NCBI GenBank assembly: GCA_019428905.1
Contig: JAHYJN010000012.1
Span: 1 to 64,000, forward strand
Source: Candidatus Brevefilum sp.
Lineage (GTDB): Bacteria > Chloroflexota > Anaerolineae > Anaerolineales > Anaerolineaceae
Length of the DNA stretch: 64,000 bases
Direction: 5' to 3'
A program made the translations under genes and the position numbers. The notes under the pieces are model-generated. The model was not told where the DNA came from, searched no databases, and was given only the letters and a program-made list of their open reading frames with translations. Positions 38,655-47,443 of this stretch are shown piece after piece (positions within the stretch are counted from its first letter, which is position 1; the number at the start of each line of letters is the position of its first letter).

Positions 38655-40196
38655 ATGCTACCTGACATCCGTGTACGCCAGCGCGATTACCTTTTGGAAA
38701 TTTCCCGTGCGTTGACCGAAGAACTCGACCTGGATAAACTGCTGAGCCGCATCCTCAAATATGCCATCGAAATGTTGGCTGGGCAGGCCGGCTTTATCGC
38801 ACTGAGCAACCAACAGGGACACTGGTCGCTGGCCGTGGCTAACGGCATCCCAGACGCTATCAAACGTTACCTGGACGCCTGGCTGGAAAAAATCCCTGCT
38901 ATCCAGGACCCAAAGGACATTGACCTGCCGGAACTCAACCGCCTGCTGCAGCAGATCAGTATGGGCAACCTGACTGCAGTGGGGCTGCCGCTCGTCGCCC
39001 AGAATGAAGTGATCGGCTTCATTTATATCTTCCGCAACTACCAGGGTGTGTTCTCAGCCAATGACCGCTCGCTGCTCTCCAGCTTTGCCAACCAGGCCGC
39101 CATCGCTGTGCGCAATGCCCGTTTGTATACCGAGATCAACCGCGAAAAACAGCGCATAGATGCCATGCTCAACTCCGCCGCGGATGGGATCCTGATCCTG
39201 CTCCCGGACCACGGCATCGAACGCACCAACGCCGCCTTTGCGCGTATGTATGGCCGGACCCAGGCTGAACTCCAAGCCCTCAAACACGGCGACGTGATCA
39301 AATGGGTCAAACCGCCCAACGGCATCACCCTCGAAAAAGCTGAGGCCGGCGGCTGGCCCCTTTCCCCTGAAGCCCACCTGTATGTGGAAGGCGACCTAGC
39401 CCGCCCAGACGGCCAACCGCCTCTGCCGGTGGGGATCACCTATGCCCCGCTGCTCTCGACCGAAGGTACCCTGATCAGCACCATCGCCACCGTGCGCGAT
39501 ATCACCCACTTCAGGCAGGCTGATGAGCTAAAAAGCGAGTTTGTGAGCATCATCAGCCATGAGCTTAAAACGCCCGTGGCCCTGATCAAGGGCTATGTCA
39601 GCACCCTGCGCCGGGACGACGTGGAATGGGATTGCAATGTGATGGACAACAGCCTCGAAGTGATCGAAGAGGAAGCTGACCGCCTGACCGGGTTGATCGA
39701 AAACATGCTGGATGCCACCCGCCTGCAAATGAACAGCATGCAGCTTAAAAAAGCGGATGTCGACCTGCACAAGCTGGTTAAACGACTGGCTGAACGCTTC
39801 CAGGTGCAAACGGAAACCCATCAGATCCTGAACGAGATCCCTGAGGACTTCCCAATTGTGATGGCTGATGAACCGCGGGTCGAACAGGTCGTCAGTAATT
39901 TGATCTCCAACGCGATTAAATATGCCCCCAGTGGGGATATTCGTCTCACCGGGCAAACGCTGTCCGACCTGGTCGTGATCTGCGTGGCGGATGAAGGGCC
40001 GGGAATAGCGGCCGGGGACCTGCCCCACATCTTTGACCGCTTTTACCGGGCACAGGAGACCAGCCGCAAGACCAAAGGCGCCGGTCTGGGGCTGTACCTG
40101 GCGCGCGCCATCGTTGAAGCGCATAGCGGACGCATGTGGGCGGATGCCAAGCAGGATCAAGGCGCCCGGATCTGTTTTTCGCTCCCCCGGGACTGA
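38655..40196 (+). CDS. GAF-PAS sensor histidine kinase, cytoplasmic
   Basis: 513 residues with no transmembrane helix. N-terminal GAF domain (about 10-155), PAS domain (about 165-285), HisKA with phospho-acceptor His 302 in IISHELKTPVALIKGY, then HATPase_c: N box VVSNLISNAIKYAP (412-425), G1 VADEGPGIA (444-452), F box FDRFYRAQE, G2 GAGLGLYLA (475-483). It should sense a cytosolic small molecule or redox state and phosphorylate a response regulator. No regulator gene lies next to it, so it is an orphan kinase. Confidence 0.92.
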   Translation: MLPDIRVRQRDYLLEISRALTEELDLDKLLSRILKYAIEMLAGQAGFIALSNQQGHWSLAVANGIPDAIKRYLDAWLEKIPAIQDPKDIDLPELNRLLQQISMGNLTAVGLPLVAQNEVIGFIYIFRNYQGVFSANDRSLLSSFANQAAIAVRNARLYTEINREKQRIDAMLNSAADGILILLPDHGIERTNAAFARMYGRTQAELQALKHGDVIKWVKPPNGITLEKAEAGGWPLSPEAHLYVEGDLARPDGQPPLPVGITYAPLLSTEGTLISTIATVRDITHFRQADELKSEFVSIISHELKTPVALIKGYVSTLRRDDVEWDCNVMDNSLEVIEEEADRLTGLIENMLDATRLQMNSMQLKKADVDLHKLVKRLAERFQVQTETHQILNEIPEDFPIVMADEPRVEQVVSNLISNAIKYAPSGDIRLTGQTLSDLVVICVADEGPGIAAGDLPHIFDRFYRAQETSRKTKGAGLGLYLARAIVEAHSGRMWADAKQDQGARICFSLPRD

Positions 40197-40229
40197 GGAC
40201 CAGGTTGACCTTGCCCCATCAGCATCCTG

Positions 40230-40254
40230 ACCAGGTGTGATCTAATCACCTGGT
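40230..40254 (+). terminator. Inverted repeat after the histidine kinase gene
   Basis: ACCAGGTG and CACCTGGT form a perfect 8-bp stem with a 9-base loop, 34 bp after the kinase stop. No T run follows, so it is a weak terminator candidate or an operator-like palindrome ahead of the ABC exporter. Confidence 0.4.
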
Positions 40255-40307
40255 TCGCCACAAGAAACAATTTAACAGTTAGAACCCATAGAGAGGAAAA
40301 TACCACC

Positions 40308-42221
40308 TTGGCAATGCGACGAAGAAATTGGCGCAGTTATATCGATGCATCGGATGAAAAACCCCATCTCTCATGGGCGCTTGTCAAGCGAGTTCTGGCT
40401 TATGGGAAACCTTATAGTTGGCGCATGATTGGCAGCTTGCTCTCGATCCTGGCCTACACGGGGGTGGCGCTGCTCTCACCGCTGATCCTCAGGCACCTGA
40501 TTGACTATGCCATTCCTGAAAAAGATCTTGATCGCCTGGTATTGGCTGCGGTCGGGCTGCTGGTCTTGCCCATCATCAGCGGTCTGTTCCAGATCATCAC
40601 CCGGCGCCTGGTCTCACAGGTTGGGGAGGGCGTCATCTACGATTTGCGGGTCTCGTTATATCAGCATCTGCAAAAAATGTCGTTACGCTTCTTCACACAC
40701 ACCCAGCTGGGTGAGTTGATCAGCCGTTTGAACAATGACGTGATCGGCGCCCAAACGGCCATCAGCCGCACCCTGGTGACCCTGGTGACCAGTTTTATCG
40801 AGGTGATCATCACCCTGGTGGTGATGCTAACCCTTGAATGGCGCCTGACCCTGATGGGTATCTTAATTTTGCCCCTGTTCATCATTTCTGCCCGCCGCCT
40901 GGGACGGGTTTTCCGCGATATTGCCCGGCGCCAGATGGAGATGAACGCCCGCATGAACGCCACCATGAACGAAACCCTCAACATCGGCGGTGCCCTGCTG
41001 GTCAAGCTCTTCGGACAGGGCAATGCGGAAGTGGAACGTTTCAGCCGGCGTTCCAATGAAGTCAAATTGCTCGGCATCCAGCGTGCCACCATGGGGATCG
41101 TCTTCATGGTCATTGTCCACCTGCTGACCGCGGTGGGAACCGCCCTGGTATACGGCGTGGGCGGTTATTTGGTGATCCTGAGCATGTTCACCCTGGGCAC
41201 GATCGTCGCCTTTGGCGATTACCTCTCGCGTCTGTACAACTCCTTCCAGGGTTTCATCAACGCCCCGGTGGAGTTTGCCACCTCGATGGTCAGCTTTGAG
41301 CGCGTCTTCGAGGTGATCGACCTGCCGCTTGACATTGTCGAAAAGGAAAATGCCATCCCCCTTGGTGACGTTCGGGGAGCCCTCGAATTTGACCAGGTTA
41401 CCTTTAAGTACCAGGACACCAACCATGGCTTGCTCAGCAATGTGGATCGCCCGTACTTGATGGAAAAGGCCGGCGGGGTCCTATCTGACGAGGAAGTTGA
41501 ATGCCGTGACCCAGCCCGCCCTGTCACCAGCCAGGCGCGTGAAATGGCCCTCAAGAATATCTCCTTCACCGCCCAACCCGGCGACCTGGTCGCCCTGGTA
41601 GGCCCCAGCGGCGCTGGCAAGACCACCCTGACCTACCTGATCCCGCGCCTCTACGACCCAACCGGGGGCGCCATCCGCATCGATGGGCACGACCTGCGCG
41701 ATTTAAAGATGGATGACCTGGCAGCAGCCATCGGGATGGTCACCCAGGAGACCTACCTGTTCCACGACACCATCCGATCCAACCTGCTGTATGCCAACCC
41801 ACAGGCGACCACTGAGGAGTTGGTCAACGCTGCCCAGGCGGCCAACATCCACCAATTCATCTCGGACCTGCCCGACGGCTACCAAACCATTGTCGGTGAG
41901 CGCGGCTACCGCCTTAGCGGCGGTGAGAAACAGCGGCTGGCACTGGCCCGCGTACTCCTCAAGGACCCCCGCATCATGATCCTCGACGAAGCCACCAGCC
42001 ACCTCGACAGCGAATCCGAAGCCCTGATCCAGGAAGCCCTCGAGCGCATGTACACCAACCGCACCAGCATCGTCATCGCCCACCGGCTGAGCACGATCCT
42101 CTCGGCGGATTTGATCCTGGTGATGGATAAGGGTCAAGTCATCGAACGCGGGACACATAAGGACCTGCTGGCAATGGGCGGTCTGTATGCCCACCTGTAC
42201 GAGACCCAATTCAAGCAGTAA
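40308..42221 (+). CDS. ABC exporter, fused membrane and ATPase domains
   Basis: 637 residues. Six membrane helices (about 38-65, 72-95, 150-175, 178-198, 262-285 and 290-315) and one nucleotide-binding domain: Walker A GPSGAGKTT (432-440), Q-loop VTQET, signature LSGGEKQ, Walker B RIMILDEATSHLD, H-loop AHRLST. It works as a homodimer or heterodimer exporting lipid or drug. A 40-residue insertion (about 371-412) sits at the start of the ATPase domain between the KYQDT strand, where the A-loop aromatic lies, and MALKNISF. The start is TTG 40308 after GAGAGGAAAATACCACC; ATG 40314 is possible. Confidence 0.93.
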   Translation: MAMRRRNWRSYIDASDEKPHLSWALVKRVLAYGKPYSWRMIGSLLSILAYTGVALLSPLILRHLIDYAIPEKDLDRLVLAAVGLLVLPIISGLFQIITRRLVSQVGEGVIYDLRVSLYQHLQKMSLRFFTHTQLGELISRLNNDVIGAQTAISRTLVTLVTSFIEVIITLVVMLTLEWRLTLMGILILPLFIISARRLGRVFRDIARRQMEMNARMNATMNETLNIGGALLVKLFGQGNAEVERFSRRSNEVKLLGIQRATMGIVFMVIVHLLTAVGTALVYGVGGYLVILSMFTLGTIVAFGDYLSRLYNSFQGFINAPVEFATSMVSFERVFEVIDLPLDIVEKENAIPLGDVRGALEFDQVTFKYQDTNHGLLSNVDRPYLMEKAGGVLSDEEVECRDPARPVTSQAREMALKNISFTAQPGDLVALVGPSGAGKTTLTYLIPRLYDPTGGAIRIDGHDLRDLKMDDLAAAIGMVTQETYLFHDTIRSNLLYANPQATTEELVNAAQAANIHQFISDLPDGYQTIVGERGYRLSGGEKQRLALARVLLKDPRIMILDEATSHLDSESEALIQEALERMYTNRTSIVIAHRLSTILSADLILVMDKGQVIERGTHKDLLAMGGLYAHLYETQFKQ

Positions 42222-42290
42222 GCGCCCCGTCTCTCAAACCCCGTGGGACTTTGCTTTCTATAACCGCATCAAACTATCAGGGTTTAATTT

Positions 42291-42410
42291 ACCTTTTACC
42301 TACTACCTATTACCGATTACCTAATACCTATTACCTACTACCTATATTATCCCCGAAGCGTCAGCTGAGTGGGACTACCTATTACCTACTACCTACTACC
42401 CACTACCTGA
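42291..42410. repeat. Heptamer satellite with GAAGCG..GAGTGGGA motif
   Basis: About ten TACCTAC/TACCTAT heptamers, then CCCCGAAGCGTCAGCTGAG with TGGGACTA, then five more heptamers. It is the largest of these loci and the motif is nearly identical to that at 38590. No gene lies in 42222-42520. Confidence 0.88.
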
Positions 42411-42520
42411 ACTTAAGGACCCCGGGATTATATAAAATTTATTATAAAGATTTTTGGGCTTAAAATCCTTCGGGCCTAATATGATTATTTTTTCGTGGTT
42501 AACGACAATATAAATCGCAT

Positions 42521-42895
42521 TCACGAATGGTGAATAAACTTGACGCCATCCAGCCCCTCAAAATCAGTGTCCTGGGTCCATAAGATGGAATCATATTCAC
42601 GTGCCGTTGCCAGCATGATGCTATCCGCCATGGGGACCTTCAAATCGAAGGAAAGCTTGGCCGCGTGCAAGGCCAAAGGTGTCGAAAGCTCCACAACCTG
42701 CCCGGATTGCATGAAAGCGATTGCCCTGAGCGCGTCTGTCTCCCCTTTTTGCTGGAGAACCCGCTTAAATACCTCAAACAGGCTGATGGTCGGAACGATC
42801 AAGTCAGAGCTGTTCTCAATTGGCGCGCTGAAAAAACCTGCATTTGGCCCGTCGGCAAAGTATTCCAACCACCCAGAAGAGTCGACGACATTCAT
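42521..42895 (-). CDS. PIN-domain toxin, VapC-like
   Basis: 124 residues. The first Asp is in VVDSSGWLEYF (residue 5), Glu in ISLFEVFKRV (residue 41), and Asp in KVPMADSIMLATA (residue 90) with TQDTDF (about 109-112): the four acidic positions of a PIN ribonuclease. VapC toxins cut tRNA or rRNA. ATGA overlap with the upstream AbrB-type antitoxin gene makes the operon assignment firm. Confidence 0.9.
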   Translation of the reverse strand: MNVVDSSGWLEYFADGPNAGFFSAPIENSSDLIVPTISLFEVFKRVLQQKGETDALRAIAFMQSGQVVELSTPLALHAAKLSFDLKVPMADSIMLATAREYDSILWTQDTDFEGLDGVKFIHHS

Positions 42896-43098
42896 ACTCG
42901 GTCCTCGTCCCGTTCAACGGTCGTATCCATCCCCGCCAGGAAACCCCGACCGTCCCTGATGTGTTTGACCGGGATCAACTCAATCCGCCCCATGTAAGGA
43001 ATCACCTGGATTTTTTGCCCGGGTTTGATACCCAAACGATCTCGTACGCGCTTGGGGATGACCACCTGGTATTTTGTTGAGACCGTTACACGATCCAT
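42892..43098 (-). CDS. AbrB/MazE-type antitoxin (VapB-like)
   Basis: 68 residues from ATG 43098 (MDRVTVSTKYQVVIPK). The swapped-hairpin DNA-binding fold is recognised by VSTKYQVVIPKRVRDRLGIKPGQKI. CGGAGAAACGT supplies a ribosome binding site; the open frame extends 22 codons further but without support. The acidic C-terminus would bind the PIN toxin. It should repress its own operon by binding the region around 43100-43140. Confidence 0.9.
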   Translation of the reverse strand: MDRVTVSTKYQVVIPKRVRDRLGIKPGQKIQVIPYMGRIELIPVKHIRDGRGFLAGMDTTVERDEDRV

Positions 43099-43339
43099 AC
43101 GTTTCTCCGATCGATCTATATATCGTATTACCAATATTATAACCGAAAATAATGCGTTTTTCAATCAACGCCATCCGGTTTCCTATCACACATAAACTCA
43201 TATTTTCAGAAAGGTGATACCATGGAAATTTTCATTGGATCCAATCACGACACCTCAATTGTTTTTGCCCCCAAGGACACCTGCCGTGTTACCTATTTGC
43301 TTTTATTATCTGCAAACACGATTTAGGATTGGTTTCCTT

Positions 43340-43394
43340 ATACCTACTACCTATTACCTACTACCCTCTACTCACTACTCACTACTCACTACTC
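43340..43394. repeat. Heptamer satellite (TACCTAC to CTACTCA)
   Basis: TACCTAC/TACCTAT heptamers change into CTACTCA heptamers across this stretch. The 3' end of the GNAT gene lies in the last copies, so its stop codon (TAG) is supplied by the repeat. Confidence 0.88.
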
Positions 43395-44133
43395 TTTTCC
43401 GATAATATTCATACGCATAAATCCGCTCAAACCCCAGCCTGGCATACATTGCCAAAGCGGGATGGTTATCCCCCTCCACCTGCAGGTACGCATAAGTCGC
43501 GCCGCGCTCGATGCCCCAATCCGACAGCGCTCCCATCATCAAACGCCCATACCCCTTGCGCCGCCATGTTGCTGCGGTGTAGATGCTGAAAAACCCCATC
43601 AGGAACCCCTCCGCGACACCCATCCCGCATGCCACCGGCTTGCCCCCAACAAACAACCCCATCAAGACCATCTCGGGCACGATGCTGCGCACAATCGCTT
43701 CATGCGCCAGACGGTCAGGCGCCGGCACCCGCATGAATTGATCTCGCATCCGGAACCAATCCTCAGCCGGCATCTCCAGGACGGTCAGGTCAGCGTGAAG
43801 ATCCTCTCCCATCACCAGATTGCGCCCCAACACATAGGTCGGGTCAAAGGGCGTATATCCCGCTTGTTGCAACGCCTGCGTGAGTTGCGGGGTGGCGATG
43901 AATTCGTTGACCCTGAACAGGCATGGCAGCCCCAGGCTGGCGTAAATCGCTTCACAGGTGTGGATTTTCTCTTGGAGGGGCATTGTCGTCGGGTACAGCG
44001 GGTTGACCGAGTTCACCCGTTTGGAGTGACCCCCAGCAAAGCGCAGCAGCCAGCCATCGTAGATCACCTGGCGTGGCGCCGGCCAGGCGTTTAGCGCGGC
44101 TTCTTCAATTCTGAGGAGTAGATTCTTTTCCAT
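43375..44133 (-). CDS. GNAT-family N-acetyltransferase
   Basis: 252 residues with a C-terminal GNAT fold: ATWRRKGYGRLMMGAL (acetyl-CoA pyrophosphate loop, about 186-201), then NHPALAMYARLGFERIYAYEYY near the end. The N-terminal 110 residues form a degenerate second GNAT-like half. It resembles acetyltransferases of unknown substrate. AAAGGTGCCACA precedes the ATG. The last codons run into a heptamer repeat. Confidence 0.88.
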   Translation of the reverse strand: MEKNLLLRIEEAALNAWPAPRQVIYDGWLLRFAGGHSKRVNSVNPLYPTTMPLQEKIHTCEAIYASLGLPCLFRVNEFIATPQLTQALQQAGYTPFDPTYVLGRNLVMGEDLHADLTVLEMPAEDWFRMRDQFMRVPAPDRLAHEAIVRSIVPEMVLMGLFVGGKPVACGMGVAEGFLMGFFSIYTAATWRRKGYGRLMMGALSDWGIERGATYAYLQVEGDNHPALAMYARLGFERIYAYEYYRKRVVSSE

Positions 44134-44523
44134 TGTGGCACCTTTCTAATGCACAAATTTTATCACTTCCGAACGAGGTTATCATCCAAACGCTACACAA
44201 ACAACATGGAAACACACGGGTTCAAACCATGCGTTAGTGCGGGATAAAATCATAGAACTGCGAGCATATCGAAAAGGCAAAGGAAAGGGCATAAAGTCCC
44301 TTCCTTTTTTGCACAGCTCCGTTGCACTACGGGTGTTCCGCTTCGTTGCAGGAAGGGGTTTTGGGATGGGTAGAGAATACCATCTTCTGATAATCTTGTT
44401 GGTTGTGTGTGTAAATTTCAGGAAATCCAACATTTGTTCCCACACGCTCTTAAAACAAGAAGGATTGGGGATGATTGTAATTGGGGCTAGAAATATTAAA
44501 ACTTTACAATTACCTGACTCCTG
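44134..44523. other. Gene-poor stretch between GNAT and beta-helix genes
   Basis: About 390 bp. A hairpin GGAAAGGG / CCCTTCC followed by TTTTTT (44289-44316) resembles a plus-strand terminator, though no plus-strand gene precedes it. Two overlapping open frames here (44237-44527 plus, 44182-44445 minus) have no recognisable product and are rejected. Confidence 0.4.
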
Positions 44524-44553
44524 TTGACATTAAAGAAAAAATTAATATATAAT
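44524..44553 (+). promoter_or_regulatory. Consensus promoter of the beta-helix gene
   Basis: TTGACA (44524-44529), 18 bp, TATAAT (44548-44553). Both hexamers are perfect. The transcript would have a leader of about 68 bases ahead of the ATG at 44628. Confidence 0.82.
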
Positions 44554-44627
44554 TGAACCATTCCAAAAGAGCCCTAACCTGACCAATCAGAGCTCATCGC
44601 CTATACCGCACTCAAACAGGAGGGATC

Positions 44628-45995
44628 ATGTTCCCAAATTCTCGCAGGTGGCTCGTTTTAATGGTTTGCATATGCTTTATCCTAGGCACCCTCCCAGTAA
44701 GCCAGGCCAGGGCAGCAGATCCGCTGGTCTTTAGCGTGAATTCCACAGATGATGGTGTTGATTTCGCCACCAATAGCGTCTGCAGTGTTGGGCACATCAC
44801 GGATGGCCCTTGCACCTTAAGAGCTGCCCTTTCAGAAGCGTATTGGAATCTGCCATATTATGAAAACATCGTTATCAATTTGGAATCAGATACCTACCGG
44901 CTGACCATCCCCCCAGTTATACCGAATGACATCAACAGTGGTGATCTGGATATTCCCAACTTAGACTATGTTACTACGAATAAAATCATCATCAACACTA
45001 ACGATCCGAACAACCGGGCCGTAATCGATGCCAACGGCCTCGACCGCGTCCTGCGCATCGGTGAGGGGGTGAACATCCGCCTTGAGAATGTTGTTATTCG
45101 CGGCGGGCTGTTGTCACTGATCAGTGAAACACCTGAAGGCGCGGGTATTTTGAATTGGGGAAAACTGGAATTACACAATGTGATCATTGAAGACAATGAG
45201 GCTCGTTGTGGTTTGGCAAACTGTGATAGTATTTATATTGCCGGTGGTGGGATCCTCAACTACGGCGAAGTCATCATGACCAGCTCAACCATCAGGGACA
45301 ATACCAGCCAGGGTGGGTCCGCAATCTTCAACACACTTCATGTCACACCTTACTCAGGCAGGTTTGTGATCCTCAACTCAACCGTTGCCAACAATCACGC
45401 CAGCGGCGGCGGGACGATGATCAATTGGGGTTATATGCATCTCCGCAACGCCACCGTCAGCAATAATACCGCCGGTGGATCCGTGGGGATCATCAACTAT
45501 AATGACTTAGTGGTTGAATCCTCAACCTTTGCCAATGCGGGTCCCCATGCAAGTATATCAAACAGAAAGTCTGGGGATATATATTTTGGTGCAGTCATTA
45601 TTAAAGACTCGCTTTTAACAGCGCTGCCGGGGCTGAATTCTTACAATTGCTCCTCATCTACAGGGACCACTTGGGAATCATCTGGTTACAGCATCTTCAG
45701 CGATGCCAGCTGCCCTTCGACCGGCACGGGTGATTTAATTAACACTGATCCCAAGCTGGGACCGTTGGGCAATTGGGGCGGCATGACCATGATCCGACCG
45801 CTCCTGGCGGGCTCACCAGCGATCAACCACCGGCCGACAGCTTGCACTACCATACCCTACTTACCCACTATCCCACCAGATGATTTACTATTTGACCAGC
45901 GCTACTTTCCCCGAGACGATGGCATGTGTGACACCGGCGCCTTTGAAGGCATAGCTGATGTCCTAGAAGTATTCCTTCCCCTGGTCTTAAAATAG
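44628..45995 (+). CDS. Secreted beta-helix protein with CSLREA-like N-terminus
   Basis: 455 residues. Signal peptide (1-29, ending QARA). The mature start FSVNSTDDGVDFATNSVCSVG..CTLRAALSEA matches the CSLREA-domain pattern common in exported proteins of Chloroflexota. Right-handed beta-helix repeats follow (about 110-330; NW/NY-G, N-S-T-V-x-N-N). The C-terminus is VFLPLVLK, a short hydrophobic tail that I associate with exported Chloroflexota proteins. It is probably a surface or extracellular carbohydrate-binding or adhesive protein. CAGGAGGGATC is the ribosome binding site. Confidence 0.8.
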   Translation: MFPNSRRWLVLMVCICFILGTLPVSQARAADPLVFSVNSTDDGVDFATNSVCSVGHITDGPCTLRAALSEAYWNLPYYENIVINLESDTYRLTIPPVIPNDINSGDLDIPNLDYVTTNKIIINTNDPNNRAVIDANGLDRVLRIGEGVNIRLENVVIRGGLLSLISETPEGAGILNWGKLELHNVIIEDNEARCGLANCDSIYIAGGGILNYGEVIMTSSTIRDNTSQGGSAIFNTLHVTPYSGRFVILNSTVANNHASGGGTMINWGYMHLRNATVSNNTAGGSVGIINYNDLVVESSTFANAGPHASISNRKSGDIYFGAVIIKDSLLTALPGLNSYNCSSSTGTTWESSGYSIFSDASCPSTGTGDLINTDPKLGPLGNWGGMTMIRPLLAGSPAINHRPTACTTIPYLPTIPPDDLLFDQRYFPRDDGMCDTGAFEGIADVLEVFLPLVLK

Positions 45996-46186
45996 GGCAA
46001 TAAAGTACCTGCAATTCGCACAAACAGAGAAAATCTGGTTACTCATGAGCATTAGCCCAACCTCTTTTCACAAGGAGCTTTCTACGCGACGAAGCCCCCG
46101 AAGGGGATAGGGTAAGGGCTGGGGATTGAGTTATCATTGGCCTCTCTAAATCCCGAGGATCGTAATTCAGCAAATATTACGCTGCG

Positions 46187-46216
46187 TTGACACCTAACGT
46201 GAAAAATTGCTACAAT
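46187..46216 (+). promoter_or_regulatory. Promoter of the methyltransferase at 46320
   Basis: TTGACA (46187-46192), 18 bp, TACAAT (46211-46216): perfect -35 and five-of-six -10. The rest of 45996-46186 has no gene. Confidence 0.75.
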
Positions 46217-46319
46217 AGGTTCAGGAATAATCACCCACCGAAACCCCTGGAATTTAACCATCCATCTTTCACACCCGTATCCCATCCCCCAGCCGGTGAG
46301 CCAAGAATAGGACAGGATC

Positions 46320-47225
46320 ATGGCTATGCCCAGCATATTTTGGTCAGGAAAACTAACCCTTCCGATGAAGGTATTGGTGGAGGCAAACAATATCCTCGCC
46401 TTCTTGACAGGAAGCGCCAGTGACGTGCGGGGGATGAAAACCCGTGTTAAGCAGGGTTATGAGGGCAAATTTACCGATCATGTCAGCCAGTATGATGAGC
46501 TTGGTTACCATCTGCAAGAAAAATCGGCACGTTACCAGCTGGATGGTTTACAGCTAGCAGATATGAATGTTCTGGATGTTGGCTGCGGTACCGGGGCTTT
46601 AACGCACGTTGCTTTTGAAAATGGGGCACGCAGCGCTGTCTGCGGGGACATTTCTGCTTTCATGCTGCGGTTAGCTCAGCAAAAGGCATTCTTTGCCAAG
46701 CATCATCAAGATTATTGCCAGCTTGATGCGGAAAATCTCCCGATCAAAGATAATGCCTTCGATAGCACAATTTCTGGGATGACCTTTGGAACATTGCCCG
46801 ATCAAAAACGAGCCCTGGCAGAGATGATCAGGGTGACCAAACCCGGTGGGCTGATTTGCATTGGGGCCCACGGCCCTGAACATTACTGGGAGGCAATTGA
46901 TGCCTCGTTTCGGTGCATCAACAAACGCTTTATCCTCGGCTATCGTCTGGAGTGGTGGCCGAGGGATGAGCGTTATCTGCGTGTTTTGATGGAAAGCCAG
47001 GATTTGGCAGATACCCAGGTCAAACGGGTCATCTGGCACAATGATTTCGGCAGCGGTGCGGCAGCCTACGATTTCTTTGCCGCGATTTCAGCATCATGGT
47101 GGTATGCCAAGTTCCCACCACATGAACGGGTAAAAGATTCGAAGAAAACCCGGGATTACTTTGAGGCAAAAAATATCCGTGTGATAACCGATGACATTGT
47201 GGTGGCCTATGGCTACAAGAAATAA
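46320..47225 (+). CDS. Class I SAM-dependent methyltransferase
   Basis: 301 residues. Motif I VLDVGCGTGALTHVA near 85-99, acidic motif II GDIS near 111, motif IV TISGMTFGTLPD near 149 and RVTKPGGLICIGAHG near 170. UbiE-like in outline, but the first 60 residues and last 80 residues are not recognised. ATG 46320 has AGGACAGGATC upstream; ATG 46326 is also in frame. Substrate unknown; no biosynthetic neighbours point to it. Confidence 0.85.
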   Translation: MAMPSIFWSGKLTLPMKVLVEANNILAFLTGSASDVRGMKTRVKQGYEGKFTDHVSQYDELGYHLQEKSARYQLDGLQLADMNVLDVGCGTGALTHVAFENGARSAVCGDISAFMLRLAQQKAFFAKHHQDYCQLDAENLPIKDNAFDSTISGMTFGTLPDQKRALAEMIRVTKPGGLICIGAHGPEHYWEAIDASFRCINKRFILGYRLEWWPRDERYLRVLMESQDLADTQVKRVIWHNDFGSGAAAYDFFAAISASWWYAKFPPHERVKDSKKTRDYFEAKNIRVITDDIVVAYGYKK

Positions 47226-47290
47226 ACACCTGAACGCTATTCGTTTGCTTACCTCAACTATTACCAATGTGACAAGCTGAGTGATGTTGT

Positions 47291-47330
47291 ACCCCTGAAG
47301 CGAAGCGGCGTGGGAAGGGATTATCATTCA
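47291..47330. repeat. CCCCTGAAGCGAAGCGGCGTGGGA motif copy
   Basis: A copy of the conserved motif that elsewhere borders the heptamer satellites, here without clear heptamers (a TATCATTCATAATC remnant follows). The rest of 47226-47443 holds no gene. Confidence 0.6.
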
Positions 47331-47443
47331 TAATCTCGATAAAGTTCCCCTGTGATCCCCCGATCCCTGGAAAACCAAAGAGACGGATAGAAATTTCTTG
47401 ATTGATAGGAAATGACATTGTGATTCGAACCGCAGCAATCGTA

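Noticed and set aside
42419-42435. GGACCCCGGGATTAT as a stray arm of the 125-bp array
   Set aside because: Only the CCCCGGG core is shared; the flanks and spacing do not match.
44237-44527. 96-codon plus-strand frame between GNAT and beta-helix genes
   Set aside because: Overlaps another frame and runs into the promoter of the next gene; no known product.
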